A stretch of DNA of 64,000 nt from NCBI RefSeq assembly GCF_037023755.1, contig NZ_CP146100.1:4185501-4249500 (forward strand), in the 5' to 3' direction. The translations under genes and the position numbers were made by a program. Positions 1 to 8,262 of this stretch are shown one piece after another; positions within the stretch are counted from its first letter, which is position 1; each line of letters opens with the position of its first letter. This DNA comes from Saccharopolyspora sp. SCSIO 74807 (GTDB lineage: Bacteria > Actinomycetota > Actinomycetes > Mycobacteriales > Pseudonocardiaceae). Below the pieces are notes generated by a model. It was not told the DNA's origin. It did no database searches and worked only from the letters and a program-made list of their open reading frames with translations.

Positions 1-1
1 G

Positions 2-139
2 CCGTCCGGGGAGAAGCCGAAGTTCGACCTGGACACGGCCAGCGAGGCCGGCCGGATCGGGGCGGGTGCGCTCATCGGCGCCCCGGTTCAGCGGGATGCA
101 CGCCGCGAGGCTAGGAAATCGCAGTTCAAGACGGTTTAA
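2..139 (+). CDS. C-terminal end of an unknown protein (partial)
   Basis: An open frame enters from the left edge and stops at TAA 137-139, leaving 45 residues that end in a basic tail (RREARKSQFKTV). Codon use in the first 100 bases is G/C-rich at third positions, as expected of a real gene here. The fragment has no recognisable domain, so no function is proposed. It converges on the large regulator whose stop codon lies 46 bases further on, and I see no strong hairpin between them. It could also be chance coding at the window edge. Confidence 0.4.
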   Translation, partial: PSGEKPKFDLDTASEAGRIGAGALIGAPVQRDARREARKSQFKTV

Positions 140-185
140 GGTTTCCTTAGAAAACGGCCGGAGGCACCCGGAAGTGTGGCCGCTG

Positions 186-3100
186 CTACTCGGAAGGGTG
201 ATCGGGGCGCCGGGTGCCGGAGACTTCCGGGAACGGGCGCGGCGCTACCGAGATCTCCCGCATCCGCTCGCCGTAGATCTCGTAGCGGCGCCGCGCCTCC
301 CCGAACCGCTCCTGGCGCAGCAACGTCTCGACCAGGTCGAGGTGCGCCTCTTCGTCGTACGGGTCGTCCCGCAGCAGCCGCAGCGCGAACCGCGCGACCC
401 GGTCGGCGTCGCCTTCGTCGCGCAGCCGCCGGGTCAGCGCCCGCAGCAGCGCGGTGTGCGTGGTGCGCAGCTCGTCGGCCAGCGGGGCGGCCCAGTCCTG
501 GTACGGATCGTCCTCCAGGAAATCGCCGGTGTAGGCGGCTTCGGCGGCCAGCAGCAGCTCGGTGACCTCGTCGTGGTCCTGGCGGTGCGCCTCCAGCGCG
601 CGCTCGGCCTGGGCGGCGAAGGACTCCACGTCGATGCGCACGTGCCGCGGGTCCAGCCCGACCGTGCCCGCTTCGCTGGTCAGCAGCACCGACCCGGCCG
701 CAGGCCCGCGGGAGGCGAGCACGTCGCGCACGGTCGAGAGCAGTACCGACAGCCGGTTGCCCGCCCGGACCGGCTCGACCTCCGGCCACAGCAGCTCCAT
801 CAGTTCTTCCCGGCGCACCGGCCGCCGCTTCGCCACCAGGATCTTCAGCAGGTCCCGCGCTTTGCGGGACTGCCACGACGCCTTCGGCACCGGGCGCCCA
901 GCGTGCTCGACCTGGAACACTCCCAGCGCGTGCAGCGCGACCGGAGGAGCCAGGTGCGCGACCGCCGCCAGCGGGCCGGCGGCGGTGCGGGAATCCGGCA
1001 CGATGCCGTGTTCGCGCAAGGTGCGCTCGGCGAGATCGACCGTGGCGGGTACCCCGTCGCGGGCCGGGCCCAGCCGGTGCCGCAGCAGCAGTCCCTGCGC
1101 TTGCTCGATGCCGAAGCCGCCTTCGCGCCAGATCTGCACGGCCTCGTCGAGCGCCCGTCCGTGCTCCAGCGGATCCGGGGAGGTCACCGCGGTCAGCGCC
1201 AGCGCTTCGGCCAGGCCGGGCTCGTCGCCGCGCGCCCGGGCACGTTCGGCGGCCAGCGCGGCGTCGGCGCGGGCCAGCTCGGTGGCGCCGGTCTCCCACC
1301 AGATCCAGCCGCGAGTCAGCAGCGCGCGCACCTCGTGCAGCAGCTCGCCGAGGCCGATCGCCCGCTGCGCGGATCGGAGCGCCTCGTCCGGGTCGTCGAC
1401 CACTCGCACTCGTGCGAGCCCCAGCAGCGCCGAGCTGGTGCCGAGGAGGTCCGGTCCGGCCAGCGCGAGCGCTTCTTCATACGCGGAGCGGGCGCGTTCC
1501 AGCCGCCCGCGTTGGCGGTGCACGTCCCCGCGCACGCACAGCGCCCAGGACAGGAACCGCGAGCCGTAGCGGCGGAAGACGTCGCATGCTTCGTCGTGCG
1601 CCACGATCGCCTCGTCGAACCGGCCGAGCCGGGCCAGCGCCGCGCCTCGCTGGGTGAGCGCGTGCGCCCGCAACAGCGGTTCACCGTGTTGTTCGGCGAT
1701 GCGCAGCGCCTTGTCGGCGTGCTGCACCGCTTCTCCGGGCGAGCCGCCCTCCACCAGGTGCAGCGCCCGGACGACGTGCAGCTGGGCGAGCCGGCCGTCC
1801 GGAGCGTTGTCGGTGGCGTCGAACCAAGCGGTGACGGCACCCCGGTGGTCTCCGCGCGCGGCGTTCAGCACCGCGCGAGCGCCGTGCGCCACTGCGGAGA
1901 TCTGTCCGGCGCCCGGAATTCCGCGGCTGCGTTGCGCCACGTCCACCGCTTGTTCCGCGAACTCGGCGCCGCGCTCGATCTCGCCGATGAGGCGGTGCGC
2001 CACCGCTGCGACCGCGAACACCCGGGCGGTGTCGGGGTCGCCGTCGACGGGAGCGGCGGCCGAACAGGCAGCCAGCGCTTCGTGGGGTTCGCCGCGGGCG
2101 AGCGCACCGGCAGCGATGCGCCACGCCAGGCCCGGCTCGCCCGGATCTCCCGCGTGCCGCCACCGCCGCGCAGCTTCCGCCCAGCGGCCGCGGATCTGGT
2201 GGGCCTGTCCGCCGATTCGGGCCAGGGACACGTCGGCGCGCTCACCGAGCAGCGCGTCCGCGTCCAGCACCGCGTCGACGTGCCCGGCCTCCAGCAGCGC
2301 GGGTCCGGACTCGTGCAGCAGCGCCGCGCAGCCGTCCGCGTCGCGTGCGGTGACCAGGTGCCGCAGCGCCTGCCCCAGCCTGCCTTCGCGGCGGTGCTCT
2401 TCAGCGGCCTGCAGGTGCAGTTCCGTGCGTGCTTCGGGGGTGACGGCCCGGGATTCGGCGAAGAACTCCGCCAGCGGTGGCACCAGCGACCAGCGCCCGA
2501 GCCCGGCCGGGCGCAGCAGTCCGCGCCTGGCCAAGTCGGTGAGCACGTCGCCGGACTCCGCCGCGGTGGCCTCGCCGAGCACGGCCAGCCGGTGCAGCGC
2601 GTGCCGCGCCGGTTCGGGTTCGCCGTCCAGCACTTCTTCGGTCAGGTACGGGCGGAAGTGGTCGGCGGGCAGCGCCTCGGCGGCGCGGGGTTCCGGTACC
2701 GCGCGCAGCGATTGCACCGCCCGGCAGACGGCGGCCGGCCAGCCGCCGGTGCGTTCGTGCAGTGCATCGGCGAGTCCGGGTGGTTGCGCGCCCAGCGCTG
2801 TGCGCAGCAGTTCGGCGATCTCGGAGGGGGCGAGGGCCAGCCGGGCCGCATCGATCTCGGTCACTTTGCCCCGCCCCCGGAGCCGTTCCAGGGAGAACGG
2901 GGGATCTTGCCGGGACAGCAGCACCACGTGCAGCCCGGACGGGGCGAGGCGGCAGAGTTCGGCGAGCGTTCGCGCCGTCGGTTCGTCCACTTCGTGCAGC
3001 TCGTCGATCACCAGGTGCAGGGTGCTGCGAAGCGCGCCGAGCCGGTCGCACGCCTCGGCGGCATCGCGTACCGGCGCGGCGTCGCCTGCATGGTCCGCGT

Positions 3101-3353
3101 CCGCGGGCAGCGCCGCGCGGGCGAGGTCGCCCAGCAACCGTTCGGCATCCCGGCCCGATCCGCTGGGCGCCCACCAGAGCGCATCGGCACCGGTCGACTC
3201 GGCCCACGAGCGGACCGCGGTCGTCTTGCCCCAGCCGGCCGCTCCGATCACCAGGCACACCAGGTTGCGGGTGGCCGCCGCCAGCGCGTCGTCGAGGTCC
3301 GGGCGCGGTACCTGCGCCGAACCTGGCGCCGCGACGGGGTCAGGACGTCGCAT
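186..3353 (-). CDS. Large ATPase-TPR regulator with C-terminal SARP/BTAD domain
   Basis: A regulator of about 1055 residues. A P-loop (GAAGWGKT) lies near residue 40 and a Walker B-like LHLVIDELHE near 120, as in MalT/STAND ATPases. A long alpha-helical TPR-like middle (about 330-770) follows. The last 250 residues carry a SARP winged helix (GVFQVEHAGRPVP, SRKARDLLKILVAKRRPVRREELMELLWPE is its core, given here in part) and a BTAD module ending YEEAHLDLVETLL-like. The order is the reverse of AfsR, where the DNA-binding part is N-terminal. I start at ATG 3353, which has GGAGG just upstream; a GTG at 3365 is the alternative. Such proteins usually activate secondary-metabolite or stress operons, but no target is evident here. 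Stop is TAG. Confidence 0.85.
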   Translation of the reverse strand: MRRPDPVAAPGSAQVPRPDLDDALAAATRNLVCLVIGAAGWGKTTAVRSWAESTGADALWWAPSGSGRDAERLLGDLARAALPADADHAGDAAPVRDAAEACDRLGALRSTLHLVIDELHEVDEPTARTLAELCRLAPSGLHVVLLSRQDPPFSLERLRGRGKVTEIDAARLALAPSEIAELLRTALGAQPPGLADALHERTGGWPAAVCRAVQSLRAVPEPRAAEALPADHFRPYLTEEVLDGEPEPARHALHRLAVLGEATAAESGDVLTDLARRGLLRPAGLGRWSLVPPLAEFFAESRAVTPEARTELHLQAAEEHRREGRLGQALRHLVTARDADGCAALLHESGPALLEAGHVDAVLDADALLGERADVSLARIGGQAHQIRGRWAEAARRWRHAGDPGEPGLAWRIAAGALARGEPHEALAACSAAAPVDGDPDTARVFAVAAVAHRLIGEIERGAEFAEQAVDVAQRSRGIPGAGQISAVAHGARAVLNAARGDHRGAVTAWFDATDNAPDGRLAQLHVVRALHLVEGGSPGEAVQHADKALRIAEQHGEPLLRAHALTQRGAALARLGRFDEAIVAHDEACDVFRRYGSRFLSWALCVRGDVHRQRGRLERARSAYEEALALAGPDLLGTSSALLGLARVRVVDDPDEALRSAQRAIGLGELLHEVRALLTRGWIWWETGATELARADAALAAERARARGDEPGLAEALALTAVTSPDPLEHGRALDEAVQIWREGGFGIEQAQGLLLRHRLGPARDGVPATVDLAERTLREHGIVPDSRTAAGPLAAVAHLAPPVALHALGVFQVEHAGRPVPKASWQSRKARDLLKILVAKRRPVRREELMELLWPEVEPVRAGNRLSVLLSTVRDVLASRGPAAGSVLLTSEAGTVGLDPRHVRIDVESFAAQAERALEAHRQDHDEVTELLLAAEAAYTGDFLEDDPYQDWAAPLADELRTTHTALLRALTRRLRDEGDADRVARFALRLLRDDPYDEEAHLDLVETLLRQERFGEARRRYEIYGERMREISVAPRPFPEVSGTRRPDHPSE

Positions 3354-3550
3354 CACACCTCCCACCTGCGCTGATGTCGCTCATGGTGAGATCGGTGCCG
3401 CGGCGCTGCCGGATGCGCGCGAACGGCGCTGAAACCCTGCGTGCCGAACCGGGCGAGCCGTTCGCCGGATCGTGCCTGCGCGTCGCAGGCGCTACTGCGC
3501 GATGGGGTGGCGGCCGCGTTCTGTTCGTGGCCGTACCGGCAGCGCCGGTG

Positions 3551-3572
3551 CCGCGGTTCGGGTGAACCGCGG
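3551..3572 (-). terminator. Hairpin downstream of the marR gene
   Basis: A perfect 9-bp stem (CCGCGGTTC / GAACCGCGG) closes a 4-base loop GGGT, 57 bases past the stop of the MarR gene. There is no T-run, which is common for actinomycete terminators. It probably separates marR from the SARP regulator downstream on the same strand. Confidence 0.5.
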
Positions 3573-3628
3573 CGGCGACGGTCACCTGCTCAGGTGGGGC
3601 CTCTTGACGGGAACCGGTTCGGGTGGCG

Positions 3629-4084
3629 TCAGCTCCGGGCCGTTCCGGGATCGCGGATGCGTTCGCCCGCCTCGGCGACGCGGGACAGCAGCGCGAGCAG
3701 CTGCTCCCGCTCGTCTCCGCGCAACGGGGTCAGCAAGATCTCGATCATCCGCTCGGTGCGGCGCACCAGGTTCTCGTGCGCGGCTTGCCCGGACTCGGTC
3801 AACCGGAGCACGTTGCGCCGCCCGTCCGCGCTGTCCTTGGTGCGTTCGACCAGCCCGCGCCGCACCAGCCGCGCCACCACGTCGGCGGCGGTGGAGCGGT
3901 CCAGCGCGACCCGCTCGGCCAGCGTGCGCTGGTCCCGTTCCGGTTCTTCGGCGAGCCCGTTGAGCACCGCGAACTGGGGCGGCGTGATCTCCTCGGAGAC
4001 CGCCGCACCCCACAGCATGGTGTGCACTTGCTGGACGCGCCGGAACAGGTGCCCGGGATGCGTGCCGAGATCGATGGGTCCCAC
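3629..4084 (-). CDS. MarR-family transcriptional regulator next to pobA
   Basis: A 151-residue MarR-type repressor. The winged helix spans roughly residues 35-100: TPPQFAVLNGLAEEP, then a recognition-helix region LDRSTAADVVARLVRRGLVER and the wing DSADGRRN. Flanking helices would form the dimer. It is divergent from a 4-hydroxybenzoate hydroxylase gene, so it probably senses an aromatic acid and controls that gene and itself. The GTG start sits 6 bases after a -10-like CACAAT (4096-4091), so the mRNA may be leaderless. An operator-like palindrome at 4112-4127 overlaps where its -35 should lie, which fits autorepression. The family is sure; the ligand is inferred. Confidence 0.9.
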   Translation of the reverse strand: MGPIDLGTHPGHLFRRVQQVHTMLWGAAVSEEITPPQFAVLNGLAEEPERDQRTLAERVALDRSTAADVVARLVRRGLVERTKDSADGRRNVLRLTESGQAAHENLVRRTERMIEILLTPLRGDEREQLLALLSRVAEAGERIRDPGTARS

Positions 4085-4111
4085 CCGGCCATTGTGCTTG
4101 ATCGGGCCGAT

Positions 4112-4127
4112 GATCCGTGCACGGATC
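4112..4127. promoter_or_regulatory. Operator copy 1 for the MarR regulator
   Basis: A perfect 16-bp palindrome, GATCCGTGCACGGATC. Its core ATCCGT-N2-ACGGAT occurs again at 4201-4214. It lies about 17 bases upstream of the regulator's presumed -10, over its -35 position. Binding by the adjacent MarR protein is inferred. Confidence 0.65.
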
Positions 4128-4200
4128 GACTCTTGATCGAGGCAGCGGAAATCGGACAGTTGACAACGGATGTTGCAGGCTGGACGGTGTTAGCCAACTC

Positions 4201-4214
4201 ATCCGTACACGGAT
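4201..4214. promoter_or_regulatory. Operator copy 2 at the pobA promoter
   Basis: ATCCGTACACGGAT repeats the half-sites ATCCGT and ACGGAT of the palindrome at 4112-4127 with the same 2-base spacer. It is directly followed by TTAAAT (4214-4219), a plausible -10 for the hydroxylase gene that starts at 4244. A repressor bound here would cover the promoter spacer. Confidence 0.65.
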
Positions 4215-4243
4215 TAAATTCTCCGGCGCCGAGGGAGCTGTGG

Positions 4244-5431
4244 ATGCGCACCAGCGTGGCCATCATCGGAGCGGGACCGGCCGGACTGCTGCTGGCCCGG
4301 CTGCTGCAGCGGCAGGGCATCGACTCGGTCGTGCTGGAATCCCGCTCCCGCGAGCACGTCGAGCACCGCCAGCGCGCCGGGATCCTGGAGCAGGGCACCA
4401 TCGACGTGCTGCGCGAATGCGGCGCGGGGGAGCGGATGGACCGCGAGGGCCTGCCGCACGACGGCATCGAACTGCGCTTCGGCAGGGCCGGGCACCGCAT
4501 CGACATGGCCGCGCTGACCGGCGGACGGCAGGTGATGGTCTACGCGCAGACCGAGGTCGTGCGCGATCTCGTGGCGTTGCGCCTGGAGTCCGGCTCCCCG
4601 CTGCTGTTCGAGGCGGAAGCGCTCGCGGTGGAGGGCGCCGAGGGGGAGCAGCCCAGGGTGCGCTACCGGCACGACGGCGCCGAGCAGGTCCTGGCGGCCG
4701 ATTACGTCGTCGGAACCGACGGTTTCCACGGTGTGGCGCGCAAATCCATCCCGCCGGAGCGGGTGCGGACCTACGAGCGCACCTATCCCTACGCGTGGCT
4801 GGGCATCCTCGCTTCGGTGCCGCCGTCCACCGACGAGCTGATCTACGCCAATCACGAGCGCGGCTTCGCGCTGCACAGCATGCGTTCGACCCAGGTCAGC
4901 AGGCTGTACCTGCAAGTGCCGCCGGACACCTCGCTGCAGGACTGGCCGGACGAGGAGATCTGGGCGGAACTGGACCGGCGCTTCGAGGTCGACGCGGATT
5001 GGAAGCTGCAGCGCGGGCCGATCACCGAACGATCCGTGACGCCGATGCGCAGCTTCGTGTCCGAACCGCTGCGGCACGGGCGGTTGCTGCTGGCCGGCGA
5101 CGCGGCGCACATCGTGCCGCCGACCGGGGCGAAGGGGCTCAACCTGGCCGCAGCGGACGTGACGCTGCTGGCCCGCGCGTTGGGCTCGTCGCTGCTGCGC
5201 GGTGACGACGCCGAACTGGACGCCTATTCGGACACCGCGCTGCGACGGGTGTGGCGGGCCGAGCACTTCTCGTACTTCATGACCACGCTGCTGCACACCG
5301 ACCCGGCCGCGGACGACTTCGGACGCCGGTTGCAGCTGTCCCACCTGGACTACGTGGCGAATTCGACGGCGGCCGCCACCTCGTTGGCGGAGAACTACGT
5401 CGGCCTGCCGCTGCCCGCCGGGCCTGCGTGA
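4244..5431 (+). CDS. pobA: 4-hydroxybenzoate 3-monooxygenase (PobA type)
   Basis: A 395-residue class A flavin monooxygenase that should hydroxylate 4-hydroxybenzoate to protocatechuate with FAD, NAD(P)H and O2 in the cytosol. Visible motifs are the FAD dinucleotide loop GAGPAG (9-14), the RAGILEQ segment near 45-50 that is typical of PobA, the DG motif VVGTDGFHG (about 160) and the GD motif LLLAGDAAHIVPPTGAKGLN (about 284). The length equals that of characterised PobA. ATG 4244 has GAGGGAG 8 bases upstream. The divergent MarR gene and the paired operators suggest substrate-responsive control. No protocatechuate ring-cleavage genes lie in this window. A related aromatic acid as substrate cannot be excluded. 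Confidence 0.88.
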   Translation: MRTSVAIIGAGPAGLLLARLLQRQGIDSVVLESRSREHVEHRQRAGILEQGTIDVLRECGAGERMDREGLPHDGIELRFGRAGHRIDMAALTGGRQVMVYAQTEVVRDLVALRLESGSPLLFEAEALAVEGAEGEQPRVRYRHDGAEQVLAADYVVGTDGFHGVARKSIPPERVRTYERTYPYAWLGILASVPPSTDELIYANHERGFALHSMRSTQVSRLYLQVPPDTSLQDWPDEEIWAELDRRFEVDADWKLQRGPITERSVTPMRSFVSEPLRHGRLLLAGDAAHIVPPTGAKGLNLAAADVTLLARALGSSLLRGDDAELDAYSDTALRRVWRAEHFSYFMTTLLHTDPAADDFGRRLQLSHLDYVANSTAAATSLAENYVGLPLPAGPA

Positions 5432-5453
5432 CTCGTTCCGGCTCCAGGTCGGT

Positions 5454-7112
5454 TCACCGGGCGCGGAGTTCGCGGCGCAGCAGCTTGCCGGTGGTGGTTT
5501 TGGGGAGTTCGTCGAGGACTTCGACCTCCCGCGGGTACTTGTAGGCGGCCATCCGCTCCTTGCAGAACGCCACCAGTTCTTCCGGGGTGGCGCGTTGGCC
5601 CGGGCGCACGCTCACGTACCCCTTCACCGTCTCGCCCCGGTACGGGTCGGCGACGCCGACGACGGCGGCTTCGCGCACCGCGGGGTGCTCGTAGAGCACG
5701 TCCTCGATCTCGCGCGGCCACACCTTGTAGCCGCCCGCGTTGATCTGATCCTTCTTGCGGTCCACCAGGTAGAACCAGCCCTCGGCGTCCATGTAGCCGA
5801 CGTCGCCGGTGTGCAGCGCGCCACCGGGCAAAGCGTGCGCGGTCTCCTCGAGTTTGTTCCAGTATCCCGGCACCACCTGCGGGCCGGAGATCACCAGTTC
5901 GCCCTCCTCGCCGGGCGGCAGGTCCGCACCGTCCTCGCCGACGATCCGCACGTCCGTGCTGTAGACGGGCACGCCGACCGAGAGCGCACCGGAGAGCTCG
6001 TCGACCGGCGACTCGGCGTGGAACGGCTGGGCGTGCGTGGCCGAAGAGGTCTCGGTGAGCCCGTAGACGTTGTGGATCCGCTGCCCGAATTGCTGCTCGA
6101 ACGCCTGCACCGTGCTCGGCGGGATCGGCGCGCCACCGGAGTAGATCTTGCGCAGGCTGGTGAAGTCGTCCTTGCTCGCGCCCGGAGCGTTCATCAGGGC
6201 GATGAACACGGTGATCGCCCCGACGGTGAACGTCGGCCGGTGCTCGCGGATCGCGTCGACCGCGGCGGTGGCCTCGAACCGGTGGGTCAGCACCAGCGGT
6301 GCCGGCGTCAGCAGCGCCAGCGCCAGGTGCCCGACCATCCCGGTGATGTGGAACATCGGCGCCACGCCGAGGATCACGTCGTCGGCGCCGACACCGATCC
6401 AGTCCCGCCACACCCGCGCGTCGAACACGATGTTGCCGTGGGTGTTCATCGCGCCCTTCGGTGGGCCGGTGGTGCCGGAGGTGTAGGTGAGCACGGCGAC
6501 GTCGTCCGGGCCGGGCGAGACACGGGGCGGGCGCCGGCCGCGGTGCGCGGCGATCAGCCCGGCCATGTCCTCGGTGCCGGTGGGCACGGTCTCGATCGGG
6601 TCCGGTAGTGCTCGCGGGTCGCTGCGGGTCTGGTACTCGTGCTCCGAGGTGGTGATCGTCAGCTCCACCGGGCTGTCCGGCAGCACCGCGGCGCCCACCG
6701 ATTCGTACAGCCCGCGCAGCGCCACCAGGACGCGCGCTCCGGAGTCGGCCAGCAGCAGCGCCAGCTCGCGGTGCCGGTTCATCGGGTTGATCGAGACCGC
6801 GATGCAGCCGGCCTTCCAGGCGCCGACCATCGCGATGCCGAACTGCGGCACGTTCTGCAGGTAGAGCGCGACCCGATCGCCGGGCGAGCAGCCGCGCTCC
6901 AGCAGCGCGCAGGCGAAGGCGTCGGTGAGTTCGTCGAACTCGCGGACGGTGAGCGTCCCGTCGAAGTAGTGGATCAGCGGGAGGTCCGGGTGGCGGCGCA
7001 CGGAGTCCTGGAACATCTCCAGCGCGTTCGGGAACTCGGCGGCGACGTCGTGCGGCTGCCCGGCGTCGTAGCGGGCCAGCCACGGGCGTTCGTCGTAGGT
7101 GCTCATTGCCAC
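5454..7112 (-). CDS. Acyl-CoA synthetase (AMP-forming, FadD-like)
   Basis: A 552-residue ANL-superfamily enzyme that activates a carboxylic acid as acyl-adenylate and then transfers it to CoA. It has the P-loop YTSGTTGPPKGAM (about 210), the motif YGLTETSS (about 345), the hinge TGDVGYMDAEGWFYLVDRKK (about 433) and the C-terminal catalytic lysine in KTTTGKLLRR (about 537). GTG 7112 has GAGG 8 bases upstream; ATG 7106 is an alternative. It begins 25 bases after metX on the same strand, so it may be read from the metY-metX transcript. It converges on pobA, which might hint at an aromatic substrate, but a fatty acid is equally likely from sequence. Confidence 0.85.
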   Translation of the reverse strand: MAMSTYDERPWLARYDAGQPHDVAAEFPNALEMFQDSVRRHPDLPLIHYFDGTLTVREFDELTDAFACALLERGCSPGDRVALYLQNVPQFGIAMVGAWKAGCIAVSINPMNRHRELALLLADSGARVLVALRGLYESVGAAVLPDSPVELTITTSEHEYQTRSDPRALPDPIETVPTGTEDMAGLIAAHRGRRPPRVSPGPDDVAVLTYTSGTTGPPKGAMNTHGNIVFDARVWRDWIGVGADDVILGVAPMFHITGMVGHLALALLTPAPLVLTHRFEATAAVDAIREHRPTFTVGAITVFIALMNAPGASKDDFTSLRKIYSGGAPIPPSTVQAFEQQFGQRIHNVYGLTETSSATHAQPFHAESPVDELSGALSVGVPVYSTDVRIVGEDGADLPPGEEGELVISGPQVVPGYWNKLEETAHALPGGALHTGDVGYMDAEGWFYLVDRKKDQINAGGYKVWPREIEDVLYEHPAVREAAVVGVADPYRGETVKGYVSVRPGQRATPEELVAFCKERMAAYKYPREVEVLDELPKTTTGKLLRRELRAR

Positions 7113-7137
7113 ACGGTTGGCCTCGTCCGCGGTGAAG

Positions 7138-8262
7138 TCAAGACTCGGCCAGCAGCTCCCGCAGCAGCGCTCCCACCTGATCGTTCTCGGTGAGGAACCC
7201 GTCGTGCCCGGCCGCCGAGCGCACCACCCGCGCGGGGCCGCAGCCCGGCAGGCCGTCGGCCAGGTCGCGCTGCTGGGCGAGCGGGAACAACCGGTCGCTG
7301 TCCACCCCGGCGACCAGCACCCGGGCGCGAACCCGGCGCAGCGCGGCGGCGACCCCGCCGCGGTCCCGGCCCACGTCGTGCGCGGACATCGCCCGCGTGA
7401 GCGCGACGTAGCTGGCCGCGTCGAACCTGCGCACCAGCTTGTCAGCGTGGTGGTCCAAATAGGACTCCACCGCGTAGCGGCCGGCCGGCTCGCCGTCCTG
7501 GTGCTCGGCGGCGAACCGGTCCTGGAGCTCCTGCGGGCTGCGGTAGGTCAGGTGCGCGATGCGCCGCGCGATCCCGAGCCCGGTGTGCGGCCCGCGCCCG
7601 GCGGGCAGCTGGTGGTAGTCGCCGCCGAGCCAGTCCGGATCGGCGCGGATCGCGTGCAGCTGGGCCGACGACCAGGCGATCTGCTCGGCCGAGGAGATCG
7701 CCCCGCAGCACAGCAGCAGCGCCGAGCCGACCCGCTCGGGCTGGTCGACCGCCCACTCCAGCGCCCGCATCCCGCCCAGCGAACCGCCGAGCACCGCCGC
7801 CCAGCGGCGCACGCCGAGCGCTTCGGCCAGCTCGACCTCCGCGCGCACCATGTCCCGCACCGTGATCATCGGGAAGCGGGAGCCCCACGCCCGCCCGTCC
7901 GCGGCGTTCTCCGCTGGGCCGGTGCTGCCCTGGCAGCCACCGAGCGCGTTGGGCGCGACCACGAACCACCGGTCGGTGTCCAACGCGCGGCCCGGTCCGA
8001 CCAGCTCGTGCCACCAGCCGGGGCTCGGATGCCCGGGCTCGGCCCGCCCGCGCACGTGGCTGTCGCCGGTCAGAGCGTGCAGCACGAGCACCGCGTTCGA
8101 ACCGTCCGGGGCGAGTTCGCCCCACGTCTCGTAGGCCAGCCGGGCACCGGTGAGCTTCCCGCCCGCGGCCAGCGGCAACGGCGCCAGCCGGACCCACTCG
8201 CGCCGTCCCGGCGGGTGCCCTTCCCGCCACGCGCCGGTGGCGGGAAGGGCCGGGACGATCAT
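7138..8262 (-). CDS. metX: Homoserine O-acetyltransferase
   Basis: A 374-residue alpha/beta-hydrolase-fold enzyme that acetylates L-homoserine with acetyl-CoA, the activation step before direct sulfhydrylation to homocysteine. It shows the family signature LTGDSHVRG, the nucleophile in VLGGSLGGMRALEW (Ser about 160), the acid in VAGVDSDRLFP (about 320) and the histidine in AGHDGFLTEN (about 352). ATG 8262 overlaps the metY stop by the ATGA arrangement and has GGAGG inside the end of metY, so the two are translationally coupled. Some homologues use succinyl-CoA instead, which motifs alone do not exclude. Confidence 0.93.
   Translation of the reverse strand: MIVPALPATGAWREGHPPGRREWVRLAPLPLAAGGKLTGARLAYETWGELAPDGSNAVLVLHALTGDSHVRGRAEPGHPSPGWWHELVGPGRALDTDRWFVVAPNALGGCQGSTGPAENAADGRAWGSRFPMITVRDMVRAEVELAEALGVRRWAAVLGGSLGGMRALEWAVDQPERVGSALLLCCGAISSAEQIAWSSAQLHAIRADPDWLGGDYHQLPAGRGPHTGLGIARRIAHLTYRSPQELQDRFAAEHQDGEPAGRYAVESYLDHHADKLVRRFDAASYVALTRAMSAHDVGRDRGGVAAALRRVRARVLVAGVDSDRLFPLAQQRDLADGLPGCGPARVVRSAAGHDGFLTENDQVGALLRELLAES

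Noticed and set aside
66-3374. Plus-strand open frame of about 1100 codons opposite the SARP regulator
   Set aside because: It is a GC-rich shadow: its translation is Arg/Gln/Pro-rich without any motif, while the minus strand shows P-loop, TPR and SARP domains.
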